Shown: piece by piece, positions 10,312 to 22,030 of the stretch
Layout of the letters: each line of letters opens with the position of its first letter
Numbering within the stretch: position 1 is the stretch's first letter
Source: Larix sibirica
Lineage: Eukaryota > Streptophyta > Pinopsida > Pinales > Pinaceae
Assembly (NCBI GenBank): GCA_004151065.3
Contig: NWUY0300033037.1
Coordinates: forward strand, 77,950-106,380
Length of the DNA: 28,431 nucleotides
Direction: 5' to 3'
Program-made: the position numbers and the translations under genes
Notes under the pieces: generated by a model
Told to the model about the DNA's origin: nothing
Seen by the model: the letters and a program-made list of their open reading frames with translations, nothing else
The model's database searches: none

Positions 10312-10487
10312 AGATTTTTTTTATCATTAGAAGTATATTTTTATATTTATAATAGTAGTTTATTAACTAATAAAAATCAAAGATTATGTGCAATGAAATA
10401 GATTTTTTTTATCATTAAAAGTATATTTTTATATTTATAATAGTAGTTTATCAACTAATAAAAATCAAAGATTATGTGCAATGATTT
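10312..10487. repeat. 88-bp tandem duplication
   Basis: AGATTTTTTTTATCATT through ATTATGTGCAATGAAAT (10312-10399) is repeated at 10400-10487 almost without change (two internal differences by eye). The corresponding stretch near 17410-17500 holds a single unit, so this is a younger event specific to copy 1. Confidence 0.9.
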
Positions 10488-12944
10488 TGGAGATCTTATT
10501 TGTGGTGCTTTACATTATTGAAATCTTTTTTTAAATAGTTTGTATATTAGCAAGCAACTAATATGTGTAGTTAATGATTCTAAAAAGAAAGTATGCTATT
10601 TTTTTATTTTGGCATTTTCACTTATTCAATTTGAAAGGTGGAGAAACATTATTTGTTTATATATATAAATTATTTATTTTTATAAGTAAATTTTGGAAGA
10701 AACAAAGTTTTAACTTTGAATTCTTGTAATTGGAGTAAAGTAAAAGCTTTAAAAGTTTGTTGTTGATGATCTATTAGAGCACTATCAAAGATTGTAAAAT
10801 TTTCAAATGGGTCCAAAGATCCTATAAGTGTAATGAAGTCATTTTGCTTTATTCAAAGTCAAGTTAAGAAAAATAGTGAAAAATGTTGTTGATACTCTCG
10901 AGAAGGAAAGCTGATGTAAAATTCTAAATGAACATATCTAGAGTATTTTGAAAGCTAGTCATCGAAATTGTCAAATTCATAAAGACTAAGTAATGTAAAC
11001 TAATGACAATAGCACACAAATTTTATGTTTGACAATCTACTATCATTAGGTGTATTGTAAGTTGCATGCACTTCAAGAAAACACATTCTTATGCAAGTAA
11101 AGAAAGAATTCATAGAAAAAAAGAATATTACGCAAACAAATGAAGAAGATGTGGCCTAGGCACGAATATAAGAAGTAAGAGGCACAGAAATATTGAAGAG
11201 AAAAGAGGCAAGGACACATCAACAATCAAGTGGTACAACAAAAAGGAAAGGAAAGAAAAATGAAGCAACGACAACAAAATAATTTTGAGGTAATAACAAT
11301 TAAGGTATGAAAGAGTACAAAAAGGAATATTGTGTGTCACAAAATTTCAAGTAAATCAAATCAACTTTTTGAAAGTCTTCACTTGGTATTTATTAATGAA
11401 ATTTATGTAGAGATGATGGTAAGATGGTCTTGGTACTATGTTAACATGATATATGCATTTTTAAAAATAGGGGAAAATGGCCCTATTAAAAATTTATTTG
11501 AAATATTTGGAAAAATAAATACTTAATTCAAGTCATGATTATATAATTGGGCATATGGATTTAAGACCATTAAAAAAAGTGTAGGTCATTTGTGATTTCT
11601 TACAAAAAGGTTTTGTAAGACCTAGAGAAGGATATTATTTTACCCCACATTTTGTAGTAAGACCCTTGAAAAATCATTTCCATGTATCCATATTCCATGG
11701 CATCCTAATGACCATGATGAGTACAACTGTTATCCCAAAGATGATATATATGCCATCATGTGATGGAATAAACCACTTAAACAAGTACGAGGGTGATTAG
11801 GTGTACTAGTTTTCTAACTTGATGATGAATTGAAGTTATTGACAATACATTTCAACATTAGAGTGTGGTGAAAGAAAAGATTAAGATGAGCATGAGATAA
11901 ATTCAGTATCAAATTTCTCTTTTTTTAAGAGGGAGTTGAAATTTTTAATCCAAGATATTGGAAAAAAGATGTACAAGAAAAGGTTTCGTACAGAATATAT
12001 CGATACAATGGTTGGTGACCCATGTATCCAAGTAGACAATGACTTTTTTAGATGGATATCAACAAAAAGATGTTAATATTATGTAGTTAAAAAATCCAAT
12101 TGAAAGAGAGCTTAAATATCAATAATGGAGAAAATATGAAGATGAAGATATCAATGAAGATTGGACTAGTTTAAAAGACCACATAAGATTACTAAAGACA
12201 TAAAAAATTTAAAAACACAAGTATTCATTAAATGAGAATGTGATGGAATAAATTGTACATGTGATTATTAATGATTCATCTATGTGGTTGGATAAATGCC
12301 ATGTAATGTGTAATATAGTAGACCATGCATGGATCCATATGTGCAAGGCAAGTAATGAGGACAACGAGATAAGTTAGGGATGAGGCTTTCATGGATGTTG
12401 TTGATATATTCACGGATATTGTTATGATAATAATACCTTAAATAAGACATATTGTTTTGATCACTTAATGCTATCTAAAGAGGCTTATGGTACATTTGAA
12501 GACATTTATGGATAATGGAATGATTGCTTAAAATATTCCTCATAAGGTTTGTCCATTATAAACCCTCGATGTCACTTGCATATATGTGTGTTTACATGAT
12601 TGTATTTATTGAATGTGTGCTTCTTGTAGTTTAGTATTATCCAAATGGGCTTTCAACACATCTATCAATGAAGGAATTTTTTGTACTAGTAGTCAATAAA
12701 GCATAAGCTTTTCCTAATACAACTATTTTGTTAGCTTTTAGTAAACAAAGGTGGAAAACCATAAATTTGAGGAGGTGTAAGGTTATGATGGAAACATTTG
12801 ACAGAGAAAAAACTATCATATGATTCAAGGGTATAAAGTTATTAGAACAAAAACAAAAATATTATAATCATAACCTATTGTGCTATGAGGTATAACATAA
12901 TTGGAAAGAGAAGCTTAAAAAACTATACCATTAAACACAAAAAC

Positions 12945-13086
12945 CTATTGTAAGTTATATAAATGTGTTTTCATTCATAATGTCTTCCATACATATATAT
13001 ATGATTTATTAATACTTTGTAATAAATATGATATATTGAAAATATAAAAATATTAAACATTTTATATGTGAATTAAGTTGTATTGA
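12945..13086. repeat. Satellite-like unit B, first occurrence
   Basis: It contains AGTTATATAAATGTGTTTTCATT, TTTATTAATACTTTGTAAT and GAATTAAGTTGTA. The same ordered words recur at 14288-14440, 28045-28120 (partial) and 28121-28250. This unit ends where the GC-richer insert at 13087 starts. Confidence 0.75.
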
Positions 13087-14285
13087 ACGTTCCCAAGATG
13101 GGGTGAGAAGTGAGGCACATTCCACCCCTCATGCTCAGGATGTGGTGGGGAAGCTGTCAATGAAAGCAGTGATCATGGAAGGGAGAATGAGGGGCACATG
13201 GAGGATTGTTTGTCCTAACATTAACTTTGTTGCTTGGTGGGATGTCAGCTATGCTTTCTGGTTGTGGTTCCATGCTCGAGCATTCATGGACTTTAGGAAG
13301 AAATGTCTACAACCACAATCCTAGCTATATGTCGGATCTTACCCACGCATGAGGATTTTAACTGCGAATTTTCTTGTGTCTACAAGGAAGGTATGGCTGT
13401 CAACGACATTTGGATATCTTCAGGCTCGATAAGGTTTTGTTTGCTTCTCCACAGGGGTACTCTGTTCAACATAGTTAACTCTCTCCTAGTCTTCTTGGTT
13501 TGGGTTTTTCCATGTTGCATCAATGTGCAAGGAGCCGAAGTGGGGGGTGGGGGCACAAGGTAGTGGTCGATGGTGCTCCAATTCACCAAGGAAATTCCCT
13601 AGCACATCTTATATGAAATTGACCAAGAGGAGGCGACTCTTATAGTGAGTTTTCAACCTCAATCGACTGAGGCATAAGAGGCCCAACTGGATGGCATACC
13701 CAGAACAAAGACCCCAACCACATGGGCTACTACCAGCTCAAAGCCCTATTGGATTATGAAGATTTCCCTGGGCAGAGTTATCCTAGAGCGAAACCAAATT
13801 CAGTCTGGCATCCTTATGGTTATCATTGCCATCCAAGAAGACATCAACACCATACACAACAAATTGGACATTCTCGCAAACGTGACTGAATACTCATCTG
13901 CAAATGTGCACCCAACCACATGACATAATCGACATTGTTCCTCTCTCGGTTTCTACAAATGACAGTCTTAGGTAGCTCTATTGTTTTTCTTGTTTTTTAC
14001 TTTGAGTCGCAAAAGCAGACCTGTTTTGTTTTTAATAGTCATTTTTGTAGAATTGTGTCCACCATAAACAACATGAGTTTTGAACAGAGAAGGCACTCGT
14101 TTCCCAATTATTTTAAAGAAGCCTCACCTCTGCAAGACAACTTTCTTCTTGTTTGGATGTTTAAACTAAATATTATCTGATTTCTTATTTAACTAGCTAA
14201 TTTGGTTTCCCCAATGACATGTTAGCCATTTTGATATTGTACTTTATGTTTATTTTCCAATTATTCAAAAACTAACTTAATATAT
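13087..14285 (+). mobile_element. 1.2-kb insert in copy 1, possibly a fragment of a LINE or other retroelement
   Basis: The segment is visibly richer in G and C than its flanks and lies between two B units, so it looks inserted. Plus-strand open frames (13103-13324, 13303-13563, and a stop-interrupted frame at about 13608-13920 containing KTPTTWATTSSKPYWIMKIS and EDINTIHNKLDILANV) resemble coding DNA in composition. The last would suit a short coiled-coil tail. I recognise no catalytic motif. A truncated non-LTR element or its first ORF is one possibility, since the sister repeat copy carries a LINE at a comparable place, but no direct homology to that LINE was seen. The left edge is taken at the loss of B-unit similarity after TTGTATTGAACG. 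Confidence 0.35.
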
Positions 14286-14287
14286 AT

Positions 14288-14440
14288 ATACTAGAAGTAT
14301 AAGCAAACAATATACCAATAAACACCATAAATTATATAAATGTTTTTTCATTGATAATAACTTATAATATATATCTAGTTTATTAATACTTTGTAATGTA
14401 CATATACTATATTAAAATATTAATTATTTTCTACATGAAT
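14288..14440. repeat. Satellite-like unit B, second occurrence
   Basis: TACTAGAAGTATAAGCAAACAATATACCAATAAACACC, ATTATATAAATGTTTTTTCATTGATAATAACTT and TTTATTAATACTTTGTAATGTA match the unit at 28121-28250 word for word over most of its length. Confidence 0.8.
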
Positions 14441-14551
14441 TTTTAAATATCATATATATTTTTAGAAATAAGTAAAATGTTAATGGAAATAGATGAATTT
14501 ATATCTACATGAATTAAATTATTACTATTATTATTGAAAATAGATAAAATC

Positions 14552-14647
14552 ATATATAAATAATTATTATTATTAAAAAAATAATTATTTTTTATTTATA
14601 TATAAATAATTATTATTATTAAAAAATTAATTATTATTATTTTATTT
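14552..14647. repeat. AT-only tandem repeat (46-50 bp unit)
   Basis: ATATATAAATAATTATTATTATT starts at 14552 and again at 14598, each followed by an A run and a TTATTTAT tail. A third start is abandoned at about 14648. Almost pure A and T. Confidence 0.8.
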
Positions 14648-14699
14648 ATATATCATGTGAATATATCCAAATTTAATAGATCTAAAAATATAATAATTT

Positions 14700-15165
14700 A
14701 ACCAATATATATTTTTATCCCAATACAACTAGACTCTATCAAATCAAGACCAAATAAAACTGATATACTATCAAAAATCAATTAAAAAATATAATAGTTA
14801 AGAAACACATACAAACATATTTCAATCCCATCATGGTTTTAACTCACTTTATGCATAATTCCATTCATTTCAATTTACTTTATGCAGAGTTCCATTTCCT
14901 AGCCATCGTTTAGAATATGCATACACCTCAAGAGGAATGTGGCTTATGAATGAATTGTTTAAGTTGCCATCTTGCTAACATAGGCTAAGAAAAATATACA
15001 TTGAACTATGGAGCTCCAGCAATTACATCCTTATATTTTTTTATAATTACAAGGAAGATTTGGTGATGACATGTGTAACACATTGCCTTCTTGAATATTC
15101 CACTTTAGATATCATTCACAATCCATAAAAATGCTTGAATATAGAGCAGTCTCAAGTAGAAAAGC
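14700..15165. other. No feature seen
   Basis: AT-rich sequence without an open frame or a repeat I could match elsewhere in the window. Confidence 0.4.
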
Positions 15166-15169
15166 ATGA

Positions 15170-15465
15170 TTGATTTCTTCATGCATGGGCCAACCTCTGC
15201 AAAGACACATCTCCTTCTTTATCAACCTGAAAAAAAGCATGAAGGATTTATTCTTCCTGCATGGGCCACCCTCTAGAAAGACACTGCTTACACCCTCTGC
15301 AAAGGCACTGCTTACATCTCCTCCTTTATCTGCAGTGGCAAATATTAATACAATGCTTACACCCTCTGCAAAGGCACTGCTTACATCTGATCCTTAATCT
15401 GCAGTGCCAAATACTAATAGGGATAAGTTAAATCTGCAGTGGCAAATATTAATAGGGATAAGTTA
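15170..15465. repeat. Compound minisatellite (69-bp and 35-bp units)
   Basis: GCATGGGCCAACCTCTGCAA and GCATGGGCCACCCTCTAGAA start the array (15183, 15259). A 69-bp unit beginning GCTTACACCCTCTGCAAAGG lies at 15286-15354 and restarts at 15355. A 35-bp unit, AATCTGCAGTGSCAAATAYT plus AATAGGGATAAGTTA, lies at 15396-15430 and 15431-15465. CTGCAAAGGCACTGCTTACA recurs through the block. The 75-codon open frame at 15170-15397 is a by-product of the repeats. Confidence 0.85.
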
Positions 15466-15514
15466 ATAGGATAGGAAAGAAAAATCCAAGCATGAATGAA
15501 TGCCAATTTCACTT

Positions 15515-16050
15515 ATAATTTCAGAAACAAAAACTTCTGAGCTTTATTTGATTGTACCTCTGATGAACTAGGCTTTTCTTTCACTTCATTTATAGGACGT
15601 TCCACACGAATTAACAATGCTTTACTCTCATCTGTTTATGTCTTTCTGTCACAACTCAGAGAATCTCCATCAGCAAGAGCTAATTCACCTTGAAGGTGGG
15701 AGTTAGGAGGAGGATGATTATTGTTATTGAGTATCTATTTTTTTTCATCACATTGGGCAGAAATTGGCTGATCAGTAGGGTTAGTAACTACAATCTCTTC
15801 CTGCAAACTTTTCATCATTTGCAGAAGACCATCAGTGTCCAGCCCTTGCTCATCTTCCTGTATGTTGCCATCATCATCATCTATTCCATTCAGTGAAGTA
15901 TAAGCAACCCAATCACAGAGGCGTTTGGATTCATAGTGATCATGAGACATATCTGTCATTTCATCTCTGGCTCTTTTTCCATTATATGTACTGTTATATG
16001 TACTGCCCTCATGCTTAAACTGATCAATTCCACACCAGACTCTTATTTCT
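15515..16050 (-). pseudogene. Exon-like stretch of an unidentified plant gene, broken by two stops
   Basis: On the minus strand one frame runs from about 16050 to 15515 with only two internal stops (a TAG after CDEKK near 15735, and a TAA after CDRKT near 15640). The reading starts around EIRVWCGIDQFKHEGSTYN. It then contains KRARDEM, an acidic run (NGIDDDDGNIQEDEQGLD), LLQMMKSLQEEI, an Asn/Pro-rich part (NNNNHPPPNS), ADGDSLSCDR and a Lys/Glu/Ser tail. Length, biased composition and absence of transposon motifs suggest a regulatory-type nuclear protein fragment, but I recognise no family. It lies between the minisatellite and copy 2 of the large repeat. It could be a retained exon with assembly errors, a captured gene fragment or a chance frame, though about 178 codons with two stops is long for chance in such AT-rich DNA. 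Confidence 0.45.
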
Positions 16051-16374
16051 CAATAAATTTTTCAGGCTACAATGCATCAAACCCAAAAATAAAACTGATC
16101 TCATAATAGCAGCTAATTCATGTTTTTTTATTAACCATGAAAATCACGCCAGGATCAGCTGTTTAGACGAACCCATATAGAAAAATTCATGGTTATCATT
16201 ACTGAATGATCTGAACTGATCATGAACTGCTGTTGCAGCCAATCCATGTCTATAATTGAGTCATTATTGTATGTTGATTAAGCATCTGGCTACTAATCTG
16301 TTATAAGTTTCCGAGTTAGATCGCTTAGATTATAATATAATGGATTTTTACAAAATTTTCAACAACAGGGAAAC

Positions 16375-16560
16375 ATCTTTGAATTTTCTCGCTGGATTTT
16401 CCTCACATCTTTGAATATTCTAGCGAGCTTTTCCAAAGAATATTCTACACCTTATGCAAAACCAATGCTGTTTTCAAAATTGATTGCAGAGGGCTCCTTG
16501 AAACTTCTAGGAACCATGAACTTCGTAATAGAATGTCAAGCCAAGCAAACGCGTTAGATT
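16375..16560 (-). pseudogene. Possible upstream exon of the same broken gene
   Basis: On the minus strand, 16560 downward reads FMVPRSFKEPSAINFENSIG, then a stop, then GVEYSLEKLARIFKDVRKIQ and RENSKMFPCC. The same-strand position upstream of 15515-16050 and the gene-like amino-acid mix suggest a companion exon with an intron between (about 16060-16370). Two similar words (CATCTTTGAATWTTCTMGC, near 16374 and 16408) lie inside it. No domain is recognised. Confidence 0.25.
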
Positions 16561-16944
16561 TATAAAAGATCATTGTCTTTGATATGTTTAAAAGATCTCT
16601 TGGAAAGATTTATGAAAGAAATTCGACTATTGCACAATAATATATTTGTATATTTGTACTTCTTTTATTGATATCAATTTTAGTCTATCGGACCTGAAAT
16701 GAATTATTGGTTTTTATAAAAAAAAATTCAAATTACTCAAATAACTTAGAAAGAAGTGCTCCTATGTCACCATAATTTTTACATGTTAGAAGGTTAGGAA
16801 GGTATATATTGGAGCAAAGATTATGAAACTGCGATCTAATTTGGGTGTGAGACCAAAGGTAATATAAAAGGAGCTAAGAAAATATTTTTAGGCAAAATGA
16901 TTTTTTTGGAGGAATGCCATGTTTTTTCATTACTTCTTAATCAT

Positions 16945-17275
16945 GTTTTGAGCATATCTCTCTCATACAACTTCATATCTAGGTGTGTGAAGTGTTGGAA
17001 TCCTAACTAAAATAATCATGTAGTGTTTTGAGCATATCTCCCCATACAACTTTATATCTAGGTGTGTGAAGTGTTGGAATCCTAACTCAAATAATCATGT
17101 AGTGAGATGTTGCATGATTATGTTGGAAAAAAATGGAAAGAATGAAGTTTAGTATATCTCTCTCATACAACTTCATATCCCGGTCTTGTGTGAAGTGCTG
17201 GAATCCTAATTCAAATAATCATGTAGTGAGATGTTGCATGATTATGTTTGAAAAAAATGGAAAGAATGAAAATTA
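16945..17275. repeat. Three-unit tandem repeat (80-125 bp units)
   Basis: Units start at 16945 and 17025 with GTTTTGAGCATATCTC, and at about 17154 with ATATCTCTCTCATACAACTT. Each holds GTGTGAAGTG(T/C)TGGAATCCTAA and AATAATCATGTAGTG. The first is truncated. The homologous region of copy 1 (9931-10128) has two units. Confidence 0.85.
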
Positions 17276-18851
17276 ATTAAAGAGAAGGAAAAATAAATTA
17301 TTGCAAAGAAAGATTTCTTAAAGAGAAAAATATTTGAAGCTACCTGTAATGTAGTGATTAATTCAATCGTGAAAGAAAAGAAAAAAGCAATGTCATTAAA
17401 AATAAAAATAGTTTTTTTTTCAAACATTATAACCATATATTTATATTTAAAGTAGTACTTTCTTAAGTAACACTTTATCAAGTAACACATATCAAAGATG
17501 GTGTGTAATTATTTTTGTGATCTTATTTTTGGAGCTTTACACTATTGAAACCTTTTTTTCTAAGAGTTTGCTTATGAGCAACCAACAAATGCAAATGAAA
17601 AGGAGGAAAAAGGTGGAAAACGTCTTTTTTTTATATAATATGAAAATAATTTATTTCTACAAGGTAAATTTTGGAAGAAATATTGTAATTGGAGTAAAGT
17701 AAAAGATTTAAAAGTTTGTTGTTGATGATCCAATGAAACACTATCAAAGATTGTAAAATTTTCAAATGAGTCTAAAGATCCTATAAATGTCATGAAGTCC
17801 TTTTGCTTTATTTCAAGTCAACTGAAAAATGTTGTTGAGACTTTGGAGAAGGAAAGTTGATGTAAAATTCTATAAATGAACACATCTAGAGTATTTTTTA
17901 AAGTTAAGTCATCGAAATTGTCAAAGTTATGACGACTAAGTAATGTAAACTATTGACAATAGCACACCAATTGTATGTTTGACAATCTACTATCATAGGT
18001 GTATTGTAAGACATTGCATGCACTTCAAGAAAACACATTCTTATGCAAGTAAAGAAAGAAAAAGATAAAAAAGAATATTATGTAAACTAATGAAGAAGAT
18101 GGGCCCTAGGTACGAACATAAGAAGTAAGAGGTAAGGATGTATTAAAGAGCAAAGAGTTTGGACACATCAACAATAAAATGGTGCAACTAAAAAGGAATT
18201 AAAGAAAAATGAAGCAACAACAACAAAATAATTTTGAGCTAGTAAAAATCAACGTATGAAAGAGTACAAAAGGGAATATCGCGTGTCACAAAATTTCAAG
18301 TAAATCAATTCAACTTCTTGAAATTTTTCAATTGATATTTATTGATGAAATTTATGTAGAGATGATGGTAAGATGACCCTGGTATGGGAAAAAATAGCTA
18401 TGTTGAAAATTTATTTGAAATATAATACTTAATTCAAGTCATGATGATGTAATTGGATATGTAAGACCATTAAGAAAAGCGTATCTCATTTGTGGTTTTG
18501 TAAAAGGTCTTGTAAGACCTAGATATGGTTTAACCCCACACATTACAGTAAGACTTGTGACAAATAATTTCCATGTATACATATTACATGGCATCCTAAT
18601 GACCATGATGAGTACAATTGTTATCCCAAAGATTATTTATATATGCATTCATGTTATGGAATAAACCACTTAAAAAGGTACAAGGGTGATTAGGTGTACT
18701 AATATTCAAACTTGTGATGAATTGAAGTCATTGACAATATATTTCGACATTAGAGGGTGATAAAAGAAAAGATAAAGATGAGCATGAAATAAATTTGGGA
18801 TCAAGTTTCTTTTTAATTTAAGAGGGAGTTGAAATTTTTTATTCGAGATTT

Positions 18852-19193
18852 TTGAAAAAAACATGTACAATAAAAGGTTTCCTAGAGAATCTATGGATAC
18901 AATGGCTAATGACCCATGTATTTAGGTGGATAGTGAATTTTTTATATATGGACATCAACAAAATGATGTTTATATTATGTAGGTATAAAATCCAATTCAA
19001 AGAGAGATTAAGAATCAATAGTGGAGAAAATACGAAGATGAAGATATCATATGAAGATTGGACCGATTTAAAAGACCATAAAAGAATACTAAAGACATAC
19101 AAAATATTAAAGTCGCAAGTATCCATTAAGCGGGAATATGAATGCATAACTTGTACATGTGATTATTATTGTCTCATCTATGTGGTTGGATAA
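18852..19193 (+). pseudogene. 113-codon open frame in copy 2, broken in copy 1
   Basis: The frame is charged in its second half: RLRINSGENTKMKISYEDWT, LKDHKRILKTYKILKSQVSI and KREYECITCTCDYYCLIYVV. The homologous stretch in copy 1 (about 11950-12290) keeps DPCIQVD, EDWTSLKDH, LKTQVFIK and CDGINCTCDY in pieces split by stops and shifts. That could mean an ancient coding region decaying in both copies, or chance. No known domain is recognised. CTCDYY is a Cys-rich end without a clear zinc motif. Confidence 0.25.
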
Positions 19194-20309
19194 ATGCCAT
19201 GTAATCTGTAATATAGTAGACAATGCATACATGCCTATGTGTGAAACAAGTAATGAGGGCAAGGAGATAAGTTAGGGATGGGGATTTCATGGTTGTTGTT
19301 GAGATATTCATGGATATTTTTATGATAACAATACTTTAAATAAGACATTGTTATGGTCACCTAATGCTATCTAAAGGGACCTTTGGTACAATTGAAGACA
19401 CTTACCGATAATGGAATGATTGCTTAGATTATTCCTCATAAGGTTTGTCCATTATAAATCCCCAATGTCCCTTGCATATATGTGTGTCTACATGGTTGTA
19501 TTTGTTGCACATATTTACTCCTAAACATATGTTCATACAACAACAACAACATTTTTCTTCTAGCAGTTTTAGAACAATTTTGGATTACTAATGATCATCA
19601 TTTTTTATCATGATTCTAGATTTCTTAGTTGAGTTTTAGAAAATATTATGGAAGCTTTTAGGATGACTACTTCGGGTCTCATTGTATTTCGTCCACGCAC
19701 TAATGAGAAAAACATCGGTAGAGAACAAAACCTCAGCTCATGATATTCCGGTCTTCCACAAGTAGAACAAGCAATGGGATCAATAGTTGCATATTTGCAA
19801 CACAATTACAACAGTGCCACTCATGTCTCTATATAATACTCTCTTTTTTAGGTCCATTTTGGATTTCAACCTATTGTTTCTTATGAGATTTTATCGGTGC
19901 TATTAGCTCCATTTATACCCCACCATCAAAAGAAGCAAGACAACTTTTCTCCTTTTGTGATGAGCTTGGATAAGATCCATAGTTAGATTTAAGACATTCT
20001 TCAACATATATAGGCCATGTATAAGTCACTTGATGACCACGTTGCACGACTTCTTCACATTTTCATATAGGTGATCGTGTTTGGTTACATTTAGACAAGC
20101 AACACTTCATAATCAACACTATCACAAGCTTGATCCTATTATGTATGGTCTTTACATCGCCATATAATAGAAAGATCCAATGCTTTCAAGTTGGACTTCC
20201 CACCTCATCGTGGCATCCATAATGTGGTGAGGATCAACTAGTTGAAGTTGTACATGCGCCATGTCACCTAGAGGAATATGTGTTAATCACACATCCAAAG
20301 GACATAATT

Positions 20310-20515
20310 CTAGATTTTCATCCCCCTCTTCCAGAAGATACTCTTCTTGATGTTTGCACCATACACACCAGACATCATCAAATCAACACTTAATTGGTGG
20401 TCCATAAAGTCGCTTTCCCACTCAATCCAAGTGGATGTCCCAATCAACATTTGAACTGCACTTGCCCTACCTTCAGCAGAAATTGAAGACAATTCCTCTA
20501 AAAAAAGAGATGATG
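20310..20515 (-). other. Unrecognised open frame inside the 2.6-kb insertion
   Basis: The minus-strand frame reads SSISAEGRASAVQMLIGTST, WIEWESDFMDHQLSVDLMMS, GVYGANIKKS. Composition looks protein-like rather than random for AT-rich DNA, but I recognise no family. It may be an internal part of the retroelement that donated the gag remnant downstream. Confidence 0.25.
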
Positions 20516-21559
20516 AGATATGGTGTAGTATGAAAATGTATTATATTTTTTCTTATATATTTTGTACTTTAGTACATTTTGTGTTTTATCATTAAGACAT
20601 TTGGGAAATTAGTCTAAATCAATTGTAAACTCGCCCACTTTTTTGTATTTTATTAAAGATTTGATCAATTTTAATATCTCTCTCCACAGTTTTGTACACT
20701 AATATAAATTATGGGCATACATCATGTGTATACCTCTAAAAATTCTCTGTTTACTTGTGTATTTGTCTCTTAATTGTTTGCTTTTCTATGAGCCATTCTA
20801 ATTACGTGTTGTGTATCAAGAAGTTATGCAAGTACAAGATTTAGATATTAGCATTTGTAAAAAAAATTGTATCTGACACCATATCTTTTTAAATCTCAAT
20901 TGGATGTACTTATGGGTATTGATGCAACCAAATGAAAAAGTATTTTCCCAATACTAGCATCATGGAAATTTATTGGGTCACTAATTTGAATGTAATAACA
21001 CCCTCATTAATGTCCCAAAAAGGTTAGTTAAGTCGGATGTAAACCAAGATTCGCTAACTGGATGTAAACCAAGACATTAGTGTGGTCATTAGAGGATCCA
21101 AATAATGGATGTTATTTTGGATGTTACCAAGCTTGTAACTAGAGATGCTACAATGCCCAAAATAAAGATAAATGGTTGCAATATTGGCCATTTGGACAAG
21201 CCATTGAGGAAAAATTATATTTTGGAATTTTTTTGGGTGGTAAAATGCCCAAATTTTTTGAGTGATTCCTCCTTTTGAGAATTGTAGAGCCATCATTAAA
21301 CACAACACAAATTTTAGTGGGAAATTTCTCTTCAGTATTGTCTACAGATTGATAAGTACATCCCAACATTGTTGGTGGGCAAGAAATTTATCTCAGTTTA
21401 GAAATAACGGTGGAGGTTGCTTACATACTTAGAGTCCTTTATTATGATCAAATATGCATGCTTAATACATTACCATCTAACTATAAAATTAACTAGTTTA
21501 TTCTTCAATACTATGTTCTTGTTGTTAGGGAAATTACTACCATTTCATGTTATGGTGTT

Positions 21560-22030
21560 CATAGTACTGCTTAATAGGTAACTCTATGATTGAGTAATGT
21601 CCCCATTAAATTTGTTCCAAGTTTCATAGGGCTTGCCCTTATCTTCATACTATTTGTGTGACTAGTCCTGCAATCAAAGTAAAGTTGGCCCAAATTTCAA
21701 CATGACAAAAATTATGACCTTATCTTGGTTGGTAAAGAAATTCATACAACAATGAATTAAACCTCAACATTTTCCAACCAGCAATCCAAGGCATCTACAT
21801 CAATCTCGCCTTAAAATTTTGGGATGTCAATGTTGACTAGAACCTTGAATAGGTTATGTCCTCCAAATAGCTCATGTTCAGACATGTCATATATCCTAGG
21901 TGCAATTATGGGTACAAATTGCTTCATAGTTATGCAAATTTCATGCATAGATCTCTTCTCGATGTTGTTATATTGTGTCTCCAACACTAAAACACTAAAA
22001 AGCTCATTTGTAATATGGTATGCATCAGTA
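21560..22030 (-). pseudogene. Decayed gypsy-type gag (capsid region)
   Basis: On the minus strand the reading gives APRIYDMSEHELFGGHNLFK (about 21910-21850), IDIPKF*GEIDVDALDCWLE (about 21830-21775) and VEV*FIVV. After a one-base shift near 21720 it gives FVMLKFGPTLL and YEDKGKPYETWNKFNGDI (about 21645-21600). The order IPKF-x-G, then D-x-LD-x-WL-x-x-VE, then the LKFG-x-x-LL and W-x-x-F pattern is the Retrotrans_gag core of Ty3/gypsy capsids. Multiple stops and a frameshift make it dead. No protease or RT of this element was found. Confidence 0.6.

Larger units (their letters stand above)
8888..13086. repeat. Unidentified dispersed repeat of about 4 kb, copy 1
   Basis: The left end (GATCATTGTCTTTGATATG near 8893) matches 16568 onward. 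The body then aligns in order: about 9660-10310 with 16750-17400, about 10490-12620 with 17515-19503, and 12625-12940 with 22100-22369. Many 20-40-base words are identical, for example around 10740-10830 versus 17690-17800 and 11040-11110 versus 17990-18060. By eye these stretches are roughly 85-90% alike. Copy 1 has an extra segment about 9000-9650 that copy 2 lacks. No long open frame is shared, and no terminal inverted repeat or LTR pair was found. It may be a non-autonomous or decayed transposon, a segmental duplication of unique DNA, or a fragment of a larger element. Confidence 0.75.
16566..19503. repeat. Unidentified dispersed repeat of about 4 kb, copy 2 (left part)
   Basis: It begins with AGATCATTGTCTTTGATATG, matching 8893 onward, and follows copy 1 in the same order and orientation to CATGGTTGTATTTGTTG at 19491-19507. 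The counterpart in copy 1 is CATGATTGTATTTATTG (about 12597). Small deletions and a tandem expansion at 16945 distinguish it. The continuation of the unit resumes at 22093 after an insertion. Confidence 0.75.

Noticed and set aside
14552-14650. Origin-like or scaffold-attachment AT element
   Set aside because: Pure AT tandem slippage explains it, and nothing else supports a function.
15170-15397. 75-codon plus-strand frame
   Set aside because: It is made of the minisatellite units, and the repeated peptide follows the repeated DNA.
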